64,000 bases of DNA from Aerococcaceae bacterium DSM 111022 (GCA_015863195.1 JACBXO010000004.1:186001-250000); one strand, 5' to 3'; positions 44,641 to 53,467 are shown, counted from the stretch's first letter. The notes: a model not told the origin generated them from the letters alone. Translations and numbers: made by a program.

Positions 44641-44674
44641 AATTAGCTTTATATTTACGTTACAAGGGTATCAT
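44621..44674 (+). promoter_or_regulatory. Complete Pho-type promoter in the last repeat
   Basis: TTTACA (44621), TTAACA (44632), TTAGCT (44643) and TTTACG (44654) keep the 11-bp period, and TATCAT (44669-44674) follows 9 bp after the last hexamer. The earlier repeats have the first two hexamers but no -10, so only this copy looks able to start transcription of the gene at 44713. Confidence 0.75.
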
Positions 44675-44712
44675 TGTAAGTAAGCAAAACAATGAATACA
44701 AGGAGGGATAAA

Positions 44713-45468
44713 ATGAAATTAAAAGTTATCAGCCACTCAAATAAAGATAATGATAGTATGCAGACTAACAATTTCAGTTTTATCGTAGAAACATCCAGGA
44801 CATCGGTGCTGGTTGACGCATTTAATGACTCTTTTTCAGTTCTAGCAGAGAATAATTTATTGACCAGTAATCAAAGAATAATCTTAACTCATAACAATCA
44901 CTCAGAAAATGGCATTGATTTATCAAAGTTAGATAAGCATATCGATTCTGCTTCTACGCCAATGGTTTGTTATTTACCTGAAATTGATCTGAAAGATGCT
45001 TATGATTTTTCAGACAATATTGAATGTATTGAAATCAATCCGAGTAAAACATTGAAACTTGAAGATTTAACGATTACATTTCACAAGAATCTTTCTTTAA
45101 ATCCAAGTTATGCAGTGCGTTTTTGTTCAGGAGACTTGTCATTAGTTTACACACCTGATACAGCTTATCATGATAGTTTAGCAGGATGGGCTTATGAAGC
45201 CGATATTTTATTAGCTAACTGTGGTCATTTTAGACGCGGTGAATATCATGATAAAATGAATGAGTTAGAAGTGGCTGATTTAATTAATGGTTCACAACCA
45301 ACACTCTCATTACTCCTGCCCGATAATTCTGTTTCTGAGCCAGTAGCAATGTTAGAGACTGTAAAAAAGAATGCTTGGGGTATGATTGAATTAGTAGAAC
45401 CAGATGCAATTTATGATTTAAATAATTTAGATGAAACAACTTCAAATTTTACAACCTTATCTCTATAA
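44713..45468 (+). CDS. Degenerate metallo-beta-lactamase-fold protein, Pho-boxed
   Basis: A 251-residue cytosolic protein with the layout of an MBL-fold hydrolase: FSFIVETSRTSVLVDA opening strands, LTHNNHSENGIDL at the motif-2 position near residue 60, YTPDTAYHDSL near 151 and a HDKMNELEVADLI helix near 179. The HxHxDH metal motif is not intact (HNNHSEN), and the final His is missing. The fold is therefore probable, catalysis doubtful. AAGGAGGG selects the ATG at 44713. Four Pho-box repeats stand upstream. No recognised role. Confidence 0.65.
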   Translation: MKLKVISHSNKDNDSMQTNNFSFIVETSRTSVLVDAFNDSFSVLAENNLLTSNQRIILTHNNHSENGIDLSKLDKHIDSASTPMVCYLPEIDLKDAYDFSDNIECIEINPSKTLKLEDLTITFHKNLSLNPSYAVRFCSGDLSLVYTPDTAYHDSLAGWAYEADILLANCGHFRRGEYHDKMNELEVADLINGSQPTLSLLLPDNSVSEPVAMLETVKKNAWGMIELVEPDAIYDLNNLDETTSNFTTLSL

Positions 45469-45517
45469 AAGTGCAATCGCTTTCTAAAAAGGTGATGTTA
45501 TAAATGCAATTGACCGT

Positions 45518-45557
45518 AACACTTTGATTTGCCCAAAAGCAACCAAAGTGTTTTTTA
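45518..45557 (+). terminator. Rho-independent terminator
   Basis: AACACTTTG pairs with CAAAGTGTT around a loop containing TGC/GCA, followed by six Ts. It lies about 50 bp after the MBL-like gene. The remaining sequence to 45763 holds only the fbp leader, with TATAAT-like elements near 45640 and a repeated GCGTTTC. Confidence 0.8.
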
Positions 45558-45763
45558 TGTTATTTTTCACATATTGTATAGTGAATAATTGTATAGATAA
45601 AACCAGCGCAATCTAGCCGTGTCATTAATATCGTGTTATAATGAAAATAACATAAGTGAGGCGTTTCCTAATTGAGAAGCGTTTCACATATTTTGTATAT
45701 AGACTGACCCACTCAAGTCAGAAAGTGTTTAAATAAAATGATGAGTAGAAAGAAGGCAAAGCG

Positions 45764-47629
45764 ATGTCACCCAAAAAATTATCACGTGATAAAATATTAA
45801 CTGAAATTATTAACTTACGTGCGATTACCCAATTACCTAAAGCAACTGAGCATTTTATTAGTGACCTACATGGCGAGTTTGAAGCATTTGATCATATTAT
45901 GCGAAACTGCTCGGGCGTTGTCAGTGTTAAGGTGAATGACCTATTTCGTAAAGAAATGACTGAACGTGACCGTGATGAATTTACTTTTCAAATATATTAT
46001 CCAGAGGATTTAATCGTAGGTGTTGAACGCACTCATGATGAATGGTTAATTCTTTTAGACCGACTTGTTAAATTGACGCGTTATACTTCTACCAAATATA
46101 CACGCTCAAAAGTACGAAAAGCAATGCCGGAACAATTTGCTTATATTTTAGAGGAATTACTATATCAATATGACGAAGATGACAATAAGGAAATGTATTA
46201 TGAAGCCATCTATGAGAGTGTCATCGAGCTTGGTTTAGTTGAAGAGTTTTCGGTTGTGTTAACGGATTTAATTAAACGTTTTGTGGTCGATCATTTACAT
46301 GTATTAGGAGATATTTATGACCGAGGTCCTAATCCAGATTTAATTGTTGATAGATTAATGGAATTTCCTTCCCTAGACATTCAGTTAGGAAACCATGATA
46401 TTATTTGGATCGGTGCGGTATCTGGATCGTATGCATGTATGGCGAATGTTTTACGAATCAGTCTACGTTATGGACATGTTGATCTATTAGAGAAAAATTA
46501 TGGCATTGATTTAACGCGCTTAAAGAAATTTGCGGAAACATATTATGACGAAAGCGACGCCTTTTATCCACGTGGTGATATGAAGGAATTATTATCTGAA
46601 GGTGAACAATTAGATATTTCTAAAATGCAACAAGCTGTAGCAATTATGCAGTTTAAATTAGAAGAACAAATCATCAGACGCCGTCCAGAGTTTGATATGG
46701 ATGACCGTCAACTATTAAGTAAACTTTCAAATGACCATGAATCAATCGAGATAGACGGCGGTACTTACCCACTGATAAATGGATGCTTCCAATTAGTAGA
46801 TCTAGAAAATCCGTATGAATTAACATTTGAAGAAGAATTAGTGCTTTTAGATTTGATGCACCAATTCCAAACGTCGGAACGCTTGCAAAAACATATTAAC
46901 TTCTTAGTTCATAATGGACGCCTTTATTCTCGAAAAAATGGAAATTTACTTTTCCATGGATGTATACCATGTGAAGAAAATGGAGAATTCAAACGTCTAA
47001 ATATCAATGGTGAAATGAAAGGTGGTCGCAAATTAATGGACCACTATCAAGAACAGATTTTTAAAGCTTTTGTCTTCCAAAATGTGTATGATGATTTACC
47101 AACTGATACAATGTGGTATTTATGGTGTGGTGAAGCGTCAAATTTATTTGGGAAAGAAAAAATGAAGACATTTGAACGCTACTTCATCGAAGATAAAGAG
47201 ACCCATAAAGAACCTCAAAATCCTTACTACAAATTGCGCAATGAAGAGGCCTTCTGTGATTTAATGTTGGAAGAGTTTAATTTACAGACAACAGGATATA
47301 TTATCAATGGGCATACACCAATTAAAGCAATGGAAGGTGAAAATCCTGTCAAAGCGAATGGGAAAATGCTTGTTATTGATGGAGGACTATCTAAAGCATA
47401 CCAACGTGTAACAGGTATTGCCGGCTACACGCTTATCGATAATTCGCACGAAGTATATCTCGTTGCTCACGAGCCATTTACAGACCGTGAAGACAGTATT
47501 AAAAACTTCCGAGATATTTTACCAAGTAAATATATCGTCAAAAAACGCCCAGTCCGTGCTAAAGTAGCTGACACAGATACCGGTTACGACATTGGACTTG
47601 AAATTGACTCGCTCATTGAAGAATTATAA
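45764..47629 (+). CDS. fbp: Class 3 fructose-1,6-bisphosphatase
   Basis: A 621-residue gluconeogenic phosphatase of the Firmicute-specific class III (FBPase_2). Metallophosphatase motifs are HFISDLHGEFEAF near residue 30, HVLGDIYDRGPNPD near 185, LGNHDIIW near 208 and NGHTPIKAMEG near 513. Slightly shorter than the B. subtilis enzyme (about 670). It lets the cell make hexose phosphates when growing on non-sugars. ATG with GAAAGAAGGC upstream; monocistronic. Confidence 0.94.
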   Translation: MSPKKLSRDKILTEIINLRAITQLPKATEHFISDLHGEFEAFDHIMRNCSGVVSVKVNDLFRKEMTERDRDEFTFQIYYPEDLIVGVERTHDEWLILLDRLVKLTRYTSTKYTRSKVRKAMPEQFAYILEELLYQYDEDDNKEMYYEAIYESVIELGLVEEFSVVLTDLIKRFVVDHLHVLGDIYDRGPNPDLIVDRLMEFPSLDIQLGNHDIIWIGAVSGSYACMANVLRISLRYGHVDLLEKNYGIDLTRLKKFAETYYDESDAFYPRGDMKELLSEGEQLDISKMQQAVAIMQFKLEEQIIRRRPEFDMDDRQLLSKLSNDHESIEIDGGTYPLINGCFQLVDLENPYELTFEEELVLLDLMHQFQTSERLQKHINFLVHNGRLYSRKNGNLLFHGCIPCEENGEFKRLNINGEMKGGRKLMDHYQEQIFKAFVFQNVYDDLPTDTMWYLWCGEASNLFGKEKMKTFERYFIEDKETHKEPQNPYYKLRNEEAFCDLMLEEFNLQTTGYIINGHTPIKAMEGENPVKANGKMLVIDGGLSKAYQRVTGIAGYTLIDNSHEVYLVAHEPFTDREDSIKNFRDILPSKYIVKKRPVRAKVADTDTGYDIGLEIDSLIEEL

Positions 47630-47645
47630 ATACTCATTTAAATAA

Positions 47646-47680
47646 AAACAGCCAGCCCTTTTAGGACTGGTTGTTTTTAC
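47646..47680 (+). terminator. Terminator of fbp
   Basis: AACAGCCAGCCC pairs with GGACTGGTTGTT around TTTTA, followed by five Ts. Confidence 0.85.
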
Positions 47681-47825
47681 TTTTGAAATATACAATTATC
47701 TACCATAGCTCATCCAATTATCTATCCTATTTATCCGTTCGTATAACAACTCACCCAAAACGAGCCCGAACCCCTGCCTTCTTGAAAAATCTAGCAGAAA
47801 AAAACAAGATGTATCTGCGATTCAA

Positions 47826-47868
47826 AAAATAGAAACCCCCGATAACCTGCACCTAGGTTATCGAGGGG
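47826..47868 (-). terminator. Terminator of the DUF1576 unit
   Basis: On the minus strand CCCC-CGATAACCT pairs with AGGTTATCG-GGGG around AGGTGC-type loop sequence, followed by TTTCTATTTTTT. Confidence 0.82.
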
Positions 47869-47873
47869 ATTCA

Positions 47874-48230
47874 TTAATGTATATGTCGTACAACTAAAAT
47901 TTTAAACTGATTATCTACGATTTCAGCAATCCCATAATCAATCATCGAACCAATGATCCGCTTGTCATTGTCGCTATATTCTACATCTAATAGGTTTTCA
48001 TAATAATCTTCTGACTCTATCGAACGTTTAATTTCAAAGGCTTCATTTAACTCTTGAAGATATTCTGTTGAAATATTATCACTATATTCTCCTGTTGCTA
48101 GAATCGCACTCGTTTCTTCATCTGAACGCACTTTAAGATCAACCGTTGTAATACCAAACTCAAAGTATATTTCCATAATGTGTTTGGCGATGGAACTGAT
48201 TTTAGTATGTTCCGTATTATTCGTACTCAT
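47874..48230 (-). CDS. Small acidic partner of the DUF1576 protein
   Basis: A 118-residue soluble protein without a recognised domain. The N-terminal half (ISSIAKHIMEIYFEFGITTVDLKVRSDEE) looks like a small alpha-beta fold; a second helical part ends with KILVVRHIH. It overlaps the DUF1576 gene by 14 bases, so the two are coupled and the proteins likely act together. Function unknown. Confidence 0.65.
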   Translation of the reverse strand: MSTNNTEHTKISSIAKHIMEIYFEFGITTVDLKVRSDEETSAILATGEYSDNISTEYLQELNEAFEIKRSIESEDYYENLLDVEYSDNDKRIIGSMIDYGIAEIVDNQFKILVVRHIH

Positions 48231-49551
48231 CTTGGCGTGACCTCCTTGCTTCTTGTACTGTATCCAAAATAGGCACTAAAATAGCAGCAATAAATCCTGC
48301 AGAAAACCCATTATTATAAAGGTTTACCCCGGCATGTAAATAAGAAACATTAACCACCATTGCATAATGGAAGAATCCAGCAATGGCACCACTTAAAATA
48401 CCATAATGACCAGCGATCGGAGCTAATGCCGTACCAAATAATGCGCCTAATAAAGCAGCATTTGTTTCTGGCCCACCTCCAGTAAATAATGAGGCAATAA
48501 AAACACCTAACATAATTGGAGGGGCATTTTTGACATGTTTACCAAAAGCGGCGAAGCCCACCACAGTTAAAATCCCACCAAGCGTGGGGCCGGTTAAATT
48601 TCCGTTAATCAAAATGACATAAGCTGTTGAAATTAATCCCATCAACCCCATATTAAGTAAAGTCACTTCAAACCCGTAAATATTGATGAAGTCTGCTACT
48701 AAACGACCAGAGTTGTTTGTTAAATCAATGAATTGATTTAAGGAATACTTTGACTTGTAAACAAGAAAGGCACCTACCAGTGTAAATAAGCCCCAACTAA
48801 GCATTACAACAGTATTTAAAATGGGTGTAGGATTTTCAAAGACAATACCGTTAGCGGGAATTTCGCGGCCAAACATACGGAGTAAACCGACCGCCAACAT
48901 CCCAATCAATCCGGCCGTAAAGCCAACATTATATAAGTTAAAACCAGCGTGGAAACGGAGTGTATTGGCGGCTAAAGGTGGGACAATGAACCCAACAATA
49001 ATTCCTACTAAAATACCAAGTAATACCCCCAGCCATAAAGAAAGACCTAAACCAAAGGTGATTTGAGAAACTAAAGGCCCGAGGGCGGTCGCATACATGG
49101 CAGGTAAAATGTTTTTTTCAAAAGGTTGCTTTGTAAAGCGACTATTGAGAAAAACGCCTAAAGTAATCGGGAAACTATTGTATAAATTTTTACCAAACAA
49201 GGCGAAACCTGCCATTAAAAACAAGGCAGCAATTAATGAACCCGACATATCTAAATCTAACCGTCTCACGACTAAAGTATACATCAGTAATATAAGTGCG
49301 CTATTAACGAGAGACCCACCAAGGCCCCCAACAACAAAGTAGTCCGTTGTTAAATTAGAAGGGGAGATAATAATTTGGTAAAGTCCTTCAATAATTTCTG
49401 AAGGTGTAGAAATAATGAGTGCGGGAATCATTAAGGTAAAAAATAATAAAAAGACTAAAATATAACTGCGACGGTTGATCATGTGCTTTTCTATTTCTTG
49501 CTCTTCAATCTCATGTTGGTGACGAGCAAGTGCTTTATCTAAATTGTTCAC
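48217..49551 (-). CDS. DUF1576 polytopic membrane protein with internal duplication
   Basis: A 444-residue membrane protein with roughly ten to twelve helices after a charged N-terminus. Two halves repeat each other about 210 residues apart: AGFALFGKNLYNSFPITLGV (114) against VGFAAFGKHVKNAPPIMLGV (about 333), and HAGFNLYNVGFTAGLIG (201) against HAGVNLYNNGFSAGFIA (about 406). Such inverted or direct duplications are common in carriers. Assigned to DUF1576 from memory of the motif; substrate unknown. First gene of a two-gene unit. Confidence 0.75.
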   Translation of the reverse strand: MNNLDKALARHQHEIEEQEIEKHMINRRSYILVFLLFFTLMIPALIISTPSEIIEGLYQIIISPSNLTTDYFVVGGLGGSLVNSALILLMYTLVVRRLDLDMSGSLIAALFLMAGFALFGKNLYNSFPITLGVFLNSRFTKQPFEKNILPAMYATALGPLVSQITFGLGLSLWLGVLLGILVGIIVGFIVPPLAANTLRFHAGFNLYNVGFTAGLIGMLAVGLLRMFGREIPANGIVFENPTPILNTVVMLSWGLFTLVGAFLVYKSKYSLNQFIDLTNNSGRLVADFINIYGFEVTLLNMGLMGLISTAYVILINGNLTGPTLGGILTVVGFAAFGKHVKNAPPIMLGVFIASLFTGGGPETNAALLGALFGTALAPIAGHYGILSGAIAGFFHYAMVVNVSYLHAGVNLYNNGFSAGFIAAILVPILDTVQEARRSRQDEYE

Positions 49552-49565
49552 GGCAATTTAAGCTC

Positions 49566-50114
49566 CTATTGTAGATAATCACTTTCTGAAAGAAATGTTA
49601 ATTCTTCAGGTGTTGATTCGCGTCCGATTTGCTTATTACGAGAAGGATAGCGACCGAATTGATCAATAATTTCTTTATGTGCAACTGCATGTTCTAAATT
49701 TCCATCCCATTCGTCATATTTCTTAAATAACTCAACTGAAATATTTTGAATCAAACGGGATTCCGCATGCATAAATGGCATAATCGCAAATAATTGATAG
49801 TCCTTATCTAAGTCATCGAAACCATCCTGTCTTTGGATTTCTTGTGATAAAGTAAGTGCCATATCATCACTTGAATAAGCACGCCCATCTTTACGGTATA
49901 GATTACGAGAAAATTGATCTAAGACAATAATTTCTGCCACGCGACCTTCTAAAGACTCGCGCCAAGAATATAATTCACCGCGTTTAGCTTGTTCAGTTAC
50001 TTGGCTAAAGCGTTCTGCAATTTGTTGATCAACGACTTCCCCTCCCATAAACCATTGTTCGGGTGTTAATTCGTTGAACCAATAATCGATGATATCTTGA
50101 TATTTAACTGTCAT
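49566..50114 (-). CDS. DUF924 family protein
   Basis: A 182-residue soluble helical protein. IIDYWFNELTPEQWF at the N-terminus, VLDQFSRNLYRKDGRAYSSD near residue 64 and a FGRYPSRNKQIGRESTPEE end are the hallmark blocks of DUF924, thought to be TPR-like. Function is not known in any bacterium I can recall. AAAGGAAG precedes the ATG. It lies 14 bp before the DUF1576 gene and may share its transcript. Confidence 0.85.
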   Translation of the reverse strand: MTVKYQDIIDYWFNELTPEQWFMGGEVVDQQIAERFSQVTEQAKRGELYSWRESLEGRVAEIIVLDQFSRNLYRKDGRAYSSDDMALTLSQEIQRQDGFDDLDKDYQLFAIMPFMHAESRLIQNISVELFKKYDEWDGNLEHAVAHKEIIDQFGRYPSRNKQIGRESTPEELTFLSESDYLQ

Positions 50115-50215
50115 GATACACTTCCTTTCTAAGTTTTATCTATTATAGCATAATAAAAAGCACCGTCCCGTTCTCGCACTGTCTTTCCTAAATTAAAATA
50201 GAATGACAATAATAC

Positions 50216-50545
50216 TTGTCTTTCGCATTTATATCCGTTAATATAAACCTAACATCACCAAATAAGAAACCTTTGATGGAGAAGTAATGTTGCAGAATCA
50301 ACTAATAGAGAGACTGGGATAGTGGAATCCAGTTAAGTTGTGGCGACAGATGGGCTCCTGAGGGCAAAGCAAACGCACTGAGTGCTAGTAGCTGCGACGC
50401 TTGGTCCGCGTTATGAAGGCCGCGAGTGTGATAGCACTCGTATAAGAGGGAGTGTCTTTGTGTACGCTCCAATTAAGGTGGTACCGCAGGTTAACTTGTC
50501 CTTGAATCGCAGATTTTTTGTGATTCAAGGACAAGTTTTTTTTAT
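50216..50545 (+). promoter_or_regulatory. T-box leader (4), probably Met-type, with promoter
   Basis: Promoter TTGTCT (50216-50221), 17 bp, TAATAT (50239-50244). AGAGAG near 50310, probable specifier ATG at 50350-50352 in GACAGATGGGCTCCTGAG, which aligns with GAAAATGGGCTCTGAG of leader 1. T-box AATTAAGGTGGTACCGCAGG at 50471-50490. The terminator has a perfect 16-bp stem (50493-50508 with 50522-50537) and eight Ts. It has a larger stem II/III region than leaders 1-3. Confidence 0.82.
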
Positions 50546-50573
50546 ATTTAAAATACATTAAGGAGGTCATCAC

Positions 50574-50930
50574 ATGGATGATTCATTTACACTCTATAAT
50601 TTAAAGGTAGAAGTTGTTGAAACAGGACGTCCCTTTGTCTGTAGCCACAAAACAGGGGATTATTTCCTCGTTGAAGGCGAGAATTTAATTTTTCCAGAAA
50701 ACAATTATTTCTCAATGTACTCACTCAGTGCACTACTTCCATTATTACCAGCTAAACAAAGACCATTACATGAAAATGACTGGATGTTATCGGACGCGGT
50801 TATCGCCTGTCCTGACCCGCATTGTGGCGCTGCATTTAAAATTACACGAACAAATCAACGCTTATTTTCGCATGCTGAAACAACCGTCGTCCCATTAGCC
50901 AAAGATTTAAAGGAGTCAAACAATGATTAA
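50574..50930 (+). CDS. TIGR04076 family protein
   Basis: A 118-residue protein with the TIGR04076 pattern: LYNLKVEVVETGRPFVCSHKTGDYF at the N-terminus, SLSALLPLLPAKQRP in the middle and a CPDPHCGAAFKITR end. Cysteines at about 22, 79 and 84 could bind a metal or be redox active. Function unknown. It is the first gene behind T-box 4 and overlaps the aldo/keto reductase by eight bases, so the two proteins probably share a reaction. Ribosome-binding site AAGGAGG. Confidence 0.78.
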   Translation: MDDSFTLYNLKVEVVETGRPFVCSHKTGDYFLVEGENLIFPENNYFSMYSLSALLPLLPAKQRPLHENDWMLSDAVIACPDPHCGAAFKITRTNQRLFSHAETTVVPLAKDLKESNND

Positions 50931-51972
50931 AAAAATCGAACTCGCACCAGATTATGAAATTACCCCCGTTTTAAATGGCCTCTGGCAACTATCGCGTGGT
51001 CACGCCCTTGACGGCGACTTAGACCAACAAGATATTCAAAAGGCTTTCAACTTACTAGCCGGACGAGGCTTCACGACCTTTGACCTAGCCGACATTTATA
51101 TTGGCGCGGAAGACGCACTCGGAAAATTTTTACGTACCCTAGAAGGCCACTCAACCCTAACTAAACACGACATTCAAATCCACGAGAAGTATGTACCCGA
51201 TTTAGATATCTTAAAAACAGTCAGCTTCCAAGACACCGAACGCATTGTTGACCGCAGCTTACAAAAATTAGGCCGCGACTATATCGACTTAATGCAATTC
51301 CACTGGTGGGATTACGAAATCGACCGTTACGTAGATGTCGCTTATAATTTAGTGAAATTACAAGAGAAAGGTAAAATTCGCCATATTGGGGTAACTAACT
51401 TCGATACCAAGCACCTTAAAAAATTAGTGGATGGTGGCATTCCAGTGATTTCTTGCCAAAGTCAATATTCACTATTTGATCGCCGACCAGAAAAGCAATT
51501 ACTCGAATATTGTATGAGTGAAGATATTAGTCATATTTGTTATGGGACAATAGCTGGAGGCTTTCTATCTGAGAAGTATTTAGAGCGTGAACAGTTTGAA
51601 CCAGAAACACGTTCACAAGTAAAATATCTACAAATTATTGAAGAAACTTTAGGCTATGAAGGTTACCAACAATTATTAGTAATACTCAAAGAAATTGCGG
51701 ATAAATATCAAGTAAGCATCGCCAATGTCGCAAGTCGCTATATTCTTCAACAAGATGGCGTTGCCGGTGTGATCATCGGGACACGCTCAAGTCGCCATGT
51801 TGAGAGTAATGCGCAAATATTTGAATTTGAATTGACAGAGGCTGATTTAGAACGGATAAAAACATTTGTTAGTCAATTTCCGATGATTGAAGGAGATGCT
51901 TATGAAGCCGAAAGAACACCTGATTCTGTCTTTAGAAGTATTATCCGTATGAATGAAGCTGAAGGGGAATAA
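50923..51972 (+). CDS. Aldo/keto reductase
   Basis: A 349-residue (beta/alpha)8 oxidoreductase. The tetrad includes Asp and Tyr in DLADIYIGAEDALG near residue 46, Lys in DIQIHEKYV near 85 and His in MQFHWWDY near 124; NADPH-binding IIGTRSSRHVESN lies near 285. Slightly longer than usual, with a C-terminal extension. Substrate unknown. Position in a methionine-responsive operon suggests a sulfur-containing aldehyde or ketone, but this is inference. Confidence 0.85.
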   Translation: MIKKIELAPDYEITPVLNGLWQLSRGHALDGDLDQQDIQKAFNLLAGRGFTTFDLADIYIGAEDALGKFLRTLEGHSTLTKHDIQIHEKYVPDLDILKTVSFQDTERIVDRSLQKLGRDYIDLMQFHWWDYEIDRYVDVAYNLVKLQEKGKIRHIGVTNFDTKHLKKLVDGGIPVISCQSQYSLFDRRPEKQLLEYCMSEDISHICYGTIAGGFLSEKYLEREQFEPETRSQVKYLQIIEETLGYEGYQQLLVILKEIADKYQVSIANVASRYILQQDGVAGVIIGTRSSRHVESNAQIFEFELTEADLERIKTFVSQFPMIEGDAYEAERTPDSVFRSIIRMNEAEGE

Positions 51973-51991
51973 GAAAAACGGAGAGTGAAAA

Positions 51992-53467
51992 ATGAAACAT
52001 GAAGCAAAACAACCAACGATTAAATTTCAAGGGAGCCAGTATTTGGCATTAAGTCCCGTTATCATCTTTTTGATAATCTGTATGATTTTCTTTATTGGCT
52101 TAAAAGCCTTTGAAATGCATGCATTAGCTGCTGGCGCGTTTGTCAGTTTGCTGATTAGCGCCTTATTCGTCAAACCGGATTCTTATGATGCCTTTTGGAA
52201 TGCGGTTGTCGAAGGGGCCAAAGAATCTGTACCAGTGGTCATTTTGTTACTTATTATAGGTATGTTTTCCAGTATGATTAGTTCAGCGGATATTTCGAGT
52301 GGTTTTGTTTGGTTGGCCGGCCAGTTCAATGTTTCAGGTGGCTTATTTACAGCGATGACTTTCCTATTTGTGGCCTTAATTGCCACCGCGACAGGGTCGT
52401 CACTGGGGACGATGTTTACTTGTTTTCCTATCTTTTTCCCAGCCGGTGTTTTACTCGGATCTAACCCAGCAGCTCTAACTGCCGCAATTACGTGTGGCGG
52501 GATTTTTGGCGATAATTTAGCACCCATTTCTGATACAACCATTATTTCAGCCAGCACACAGTATTATAATAACCGAACTGGAACAGTCGGTATCGGAGAA
52601 GCGGTGCTAGTGCGTTTTAAATATTGTTTAATTGCCGGTATCTTTACTTTTCTCATGTTTATGTTCGTTGGAGATAGCGGTGAAGGAGTGTCTTCGTCAG
52701 TTGGTGGGATGATTGAATCAAATCCGCAGTCATTAATTATGTTAATTCCAATTGTTGTCATGTTAGGAATATCAATTAAACATGGGTCGATGTATCTAGC
52801 AATTACAGCTGGATTAGTGGTAGGTATTGTCATTGGTCTGGTTTCAGGCATCTTTGTTCCAGCTGATATTTTGTCTGTTGTTGACGGCGCACCAACTGGA
52901 TTCTTAACCGATGGTGTGGCTAATATGATGGGGATTACAGTGTTAGTAATGTCAGTTTACGGGATTATGGGTGTGTTAACCGAAGCAGGTTTACTGGATA
53001 TGATGATTAACCATATTTTAAATAGTAAATTATCACAGACGGTTCGTGGAACTGAATTAGTAATGTTAATCGGAATTAATATCACAACGATGATTTTTGG
53101 TGGCGTTACTTCTGCTTCAATGACCACTTTTGGTAAAATCCAAAATGAACTAGGAAAACGCAAAAATATTCATCCAGCACGCCGTTCCAACTTATTGGAT
53201 GGTGGTGCGAATAGTTTAGGCGTTACTATTCCTTTCTTATCCGTCTTTGTTTTTATTGGATCACAGTTAACCGCTGGATATGAAGGAATTGCGCAAGTAA
53301 GTGTGACACAATTAAGTGGCTATATGTTTTACTCATTTGCGCTCTTTGCAGTCTTATTGTTTTCAATCTTAACAGGCTGGGGCCGGGACTATGAAGGAAA
53401 AGACGGCGCACGAATCTCACAAAAAGAGTATGAAGCAAATGGCGCAGTAGCTTCAGATTCGATTTAG
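51992..53467 (+). CDS. NhaC-type carrier, candidate methionine transporter (MetT-like)
   Basis: A 491-residue membrane protein with about eleven to twelve helices, of the Na+/H+ antiporter NhaC superfamily. TATGSSLGTMFTCFPIFFPAG near residue 130 and GGIFGDNLAPISDTTIIS near 168 are the family's core segments. Members of this superfamily behind methionine riboswitches or T-boxes were proposed as methionine carriers (MetT) in comparative genomics; the T-box here supports that over ion antiport. Last gene of the operon; terminator follows. Confidence 0.8.
   Translation: MKHEAKQPTIKFQGSQYLALSPVIIFLIICMIFFIGLKAFEMHALAAGAFVSLLISALFVKPDSYDAFWNAVVEGAKESVPVVILLLIIGMFSSMISSADISSGFVWLAGQFNVSGGLFTAMTFLFVALIATATGSSLGTMFTCFPIFFPAGVLLGSNPAALTAAITCGGIFGDNLAPISDTTIISASTQYYNNRTGTVGIGEAVLVRFKYCLIAGIFTFLMFMFVGDSGEGVSSSVGGMIESNPQSLIMLIPIVVMLGISIKHGSMYLAITAGLVVGIVIGLVSGIFVPADILSVVDGAPTGFLTDGVANMMGITVLVMSVYGIMGVLTEAGLLDMMINHILNSKLSQTVRGTELVMLIGINITTMIFGGVTSASMTTFGKIQNELGKRKNIHPARRSNLLDGGANSLGVTIPFLSVFVFIGSQLTAGYEGIAQVSVTQLSGYMFYSFALFAVLLFSILTGWGRDYEGKDGARISQKEYEANGAVASDSI

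Noticed and set aside
45481-45526. Short open frame MQLTVTL after AAAAAGGTGATG
   Set aside because: Only seven codons ending in a terminator hairpin; no support for a peptide.
45670-45690. cre (catabolite) site before fbp, around TGAGAAGCGTTTCAC
   Set aside because: Several mismatches to TGNAANCGNWWNCA; not convincing.
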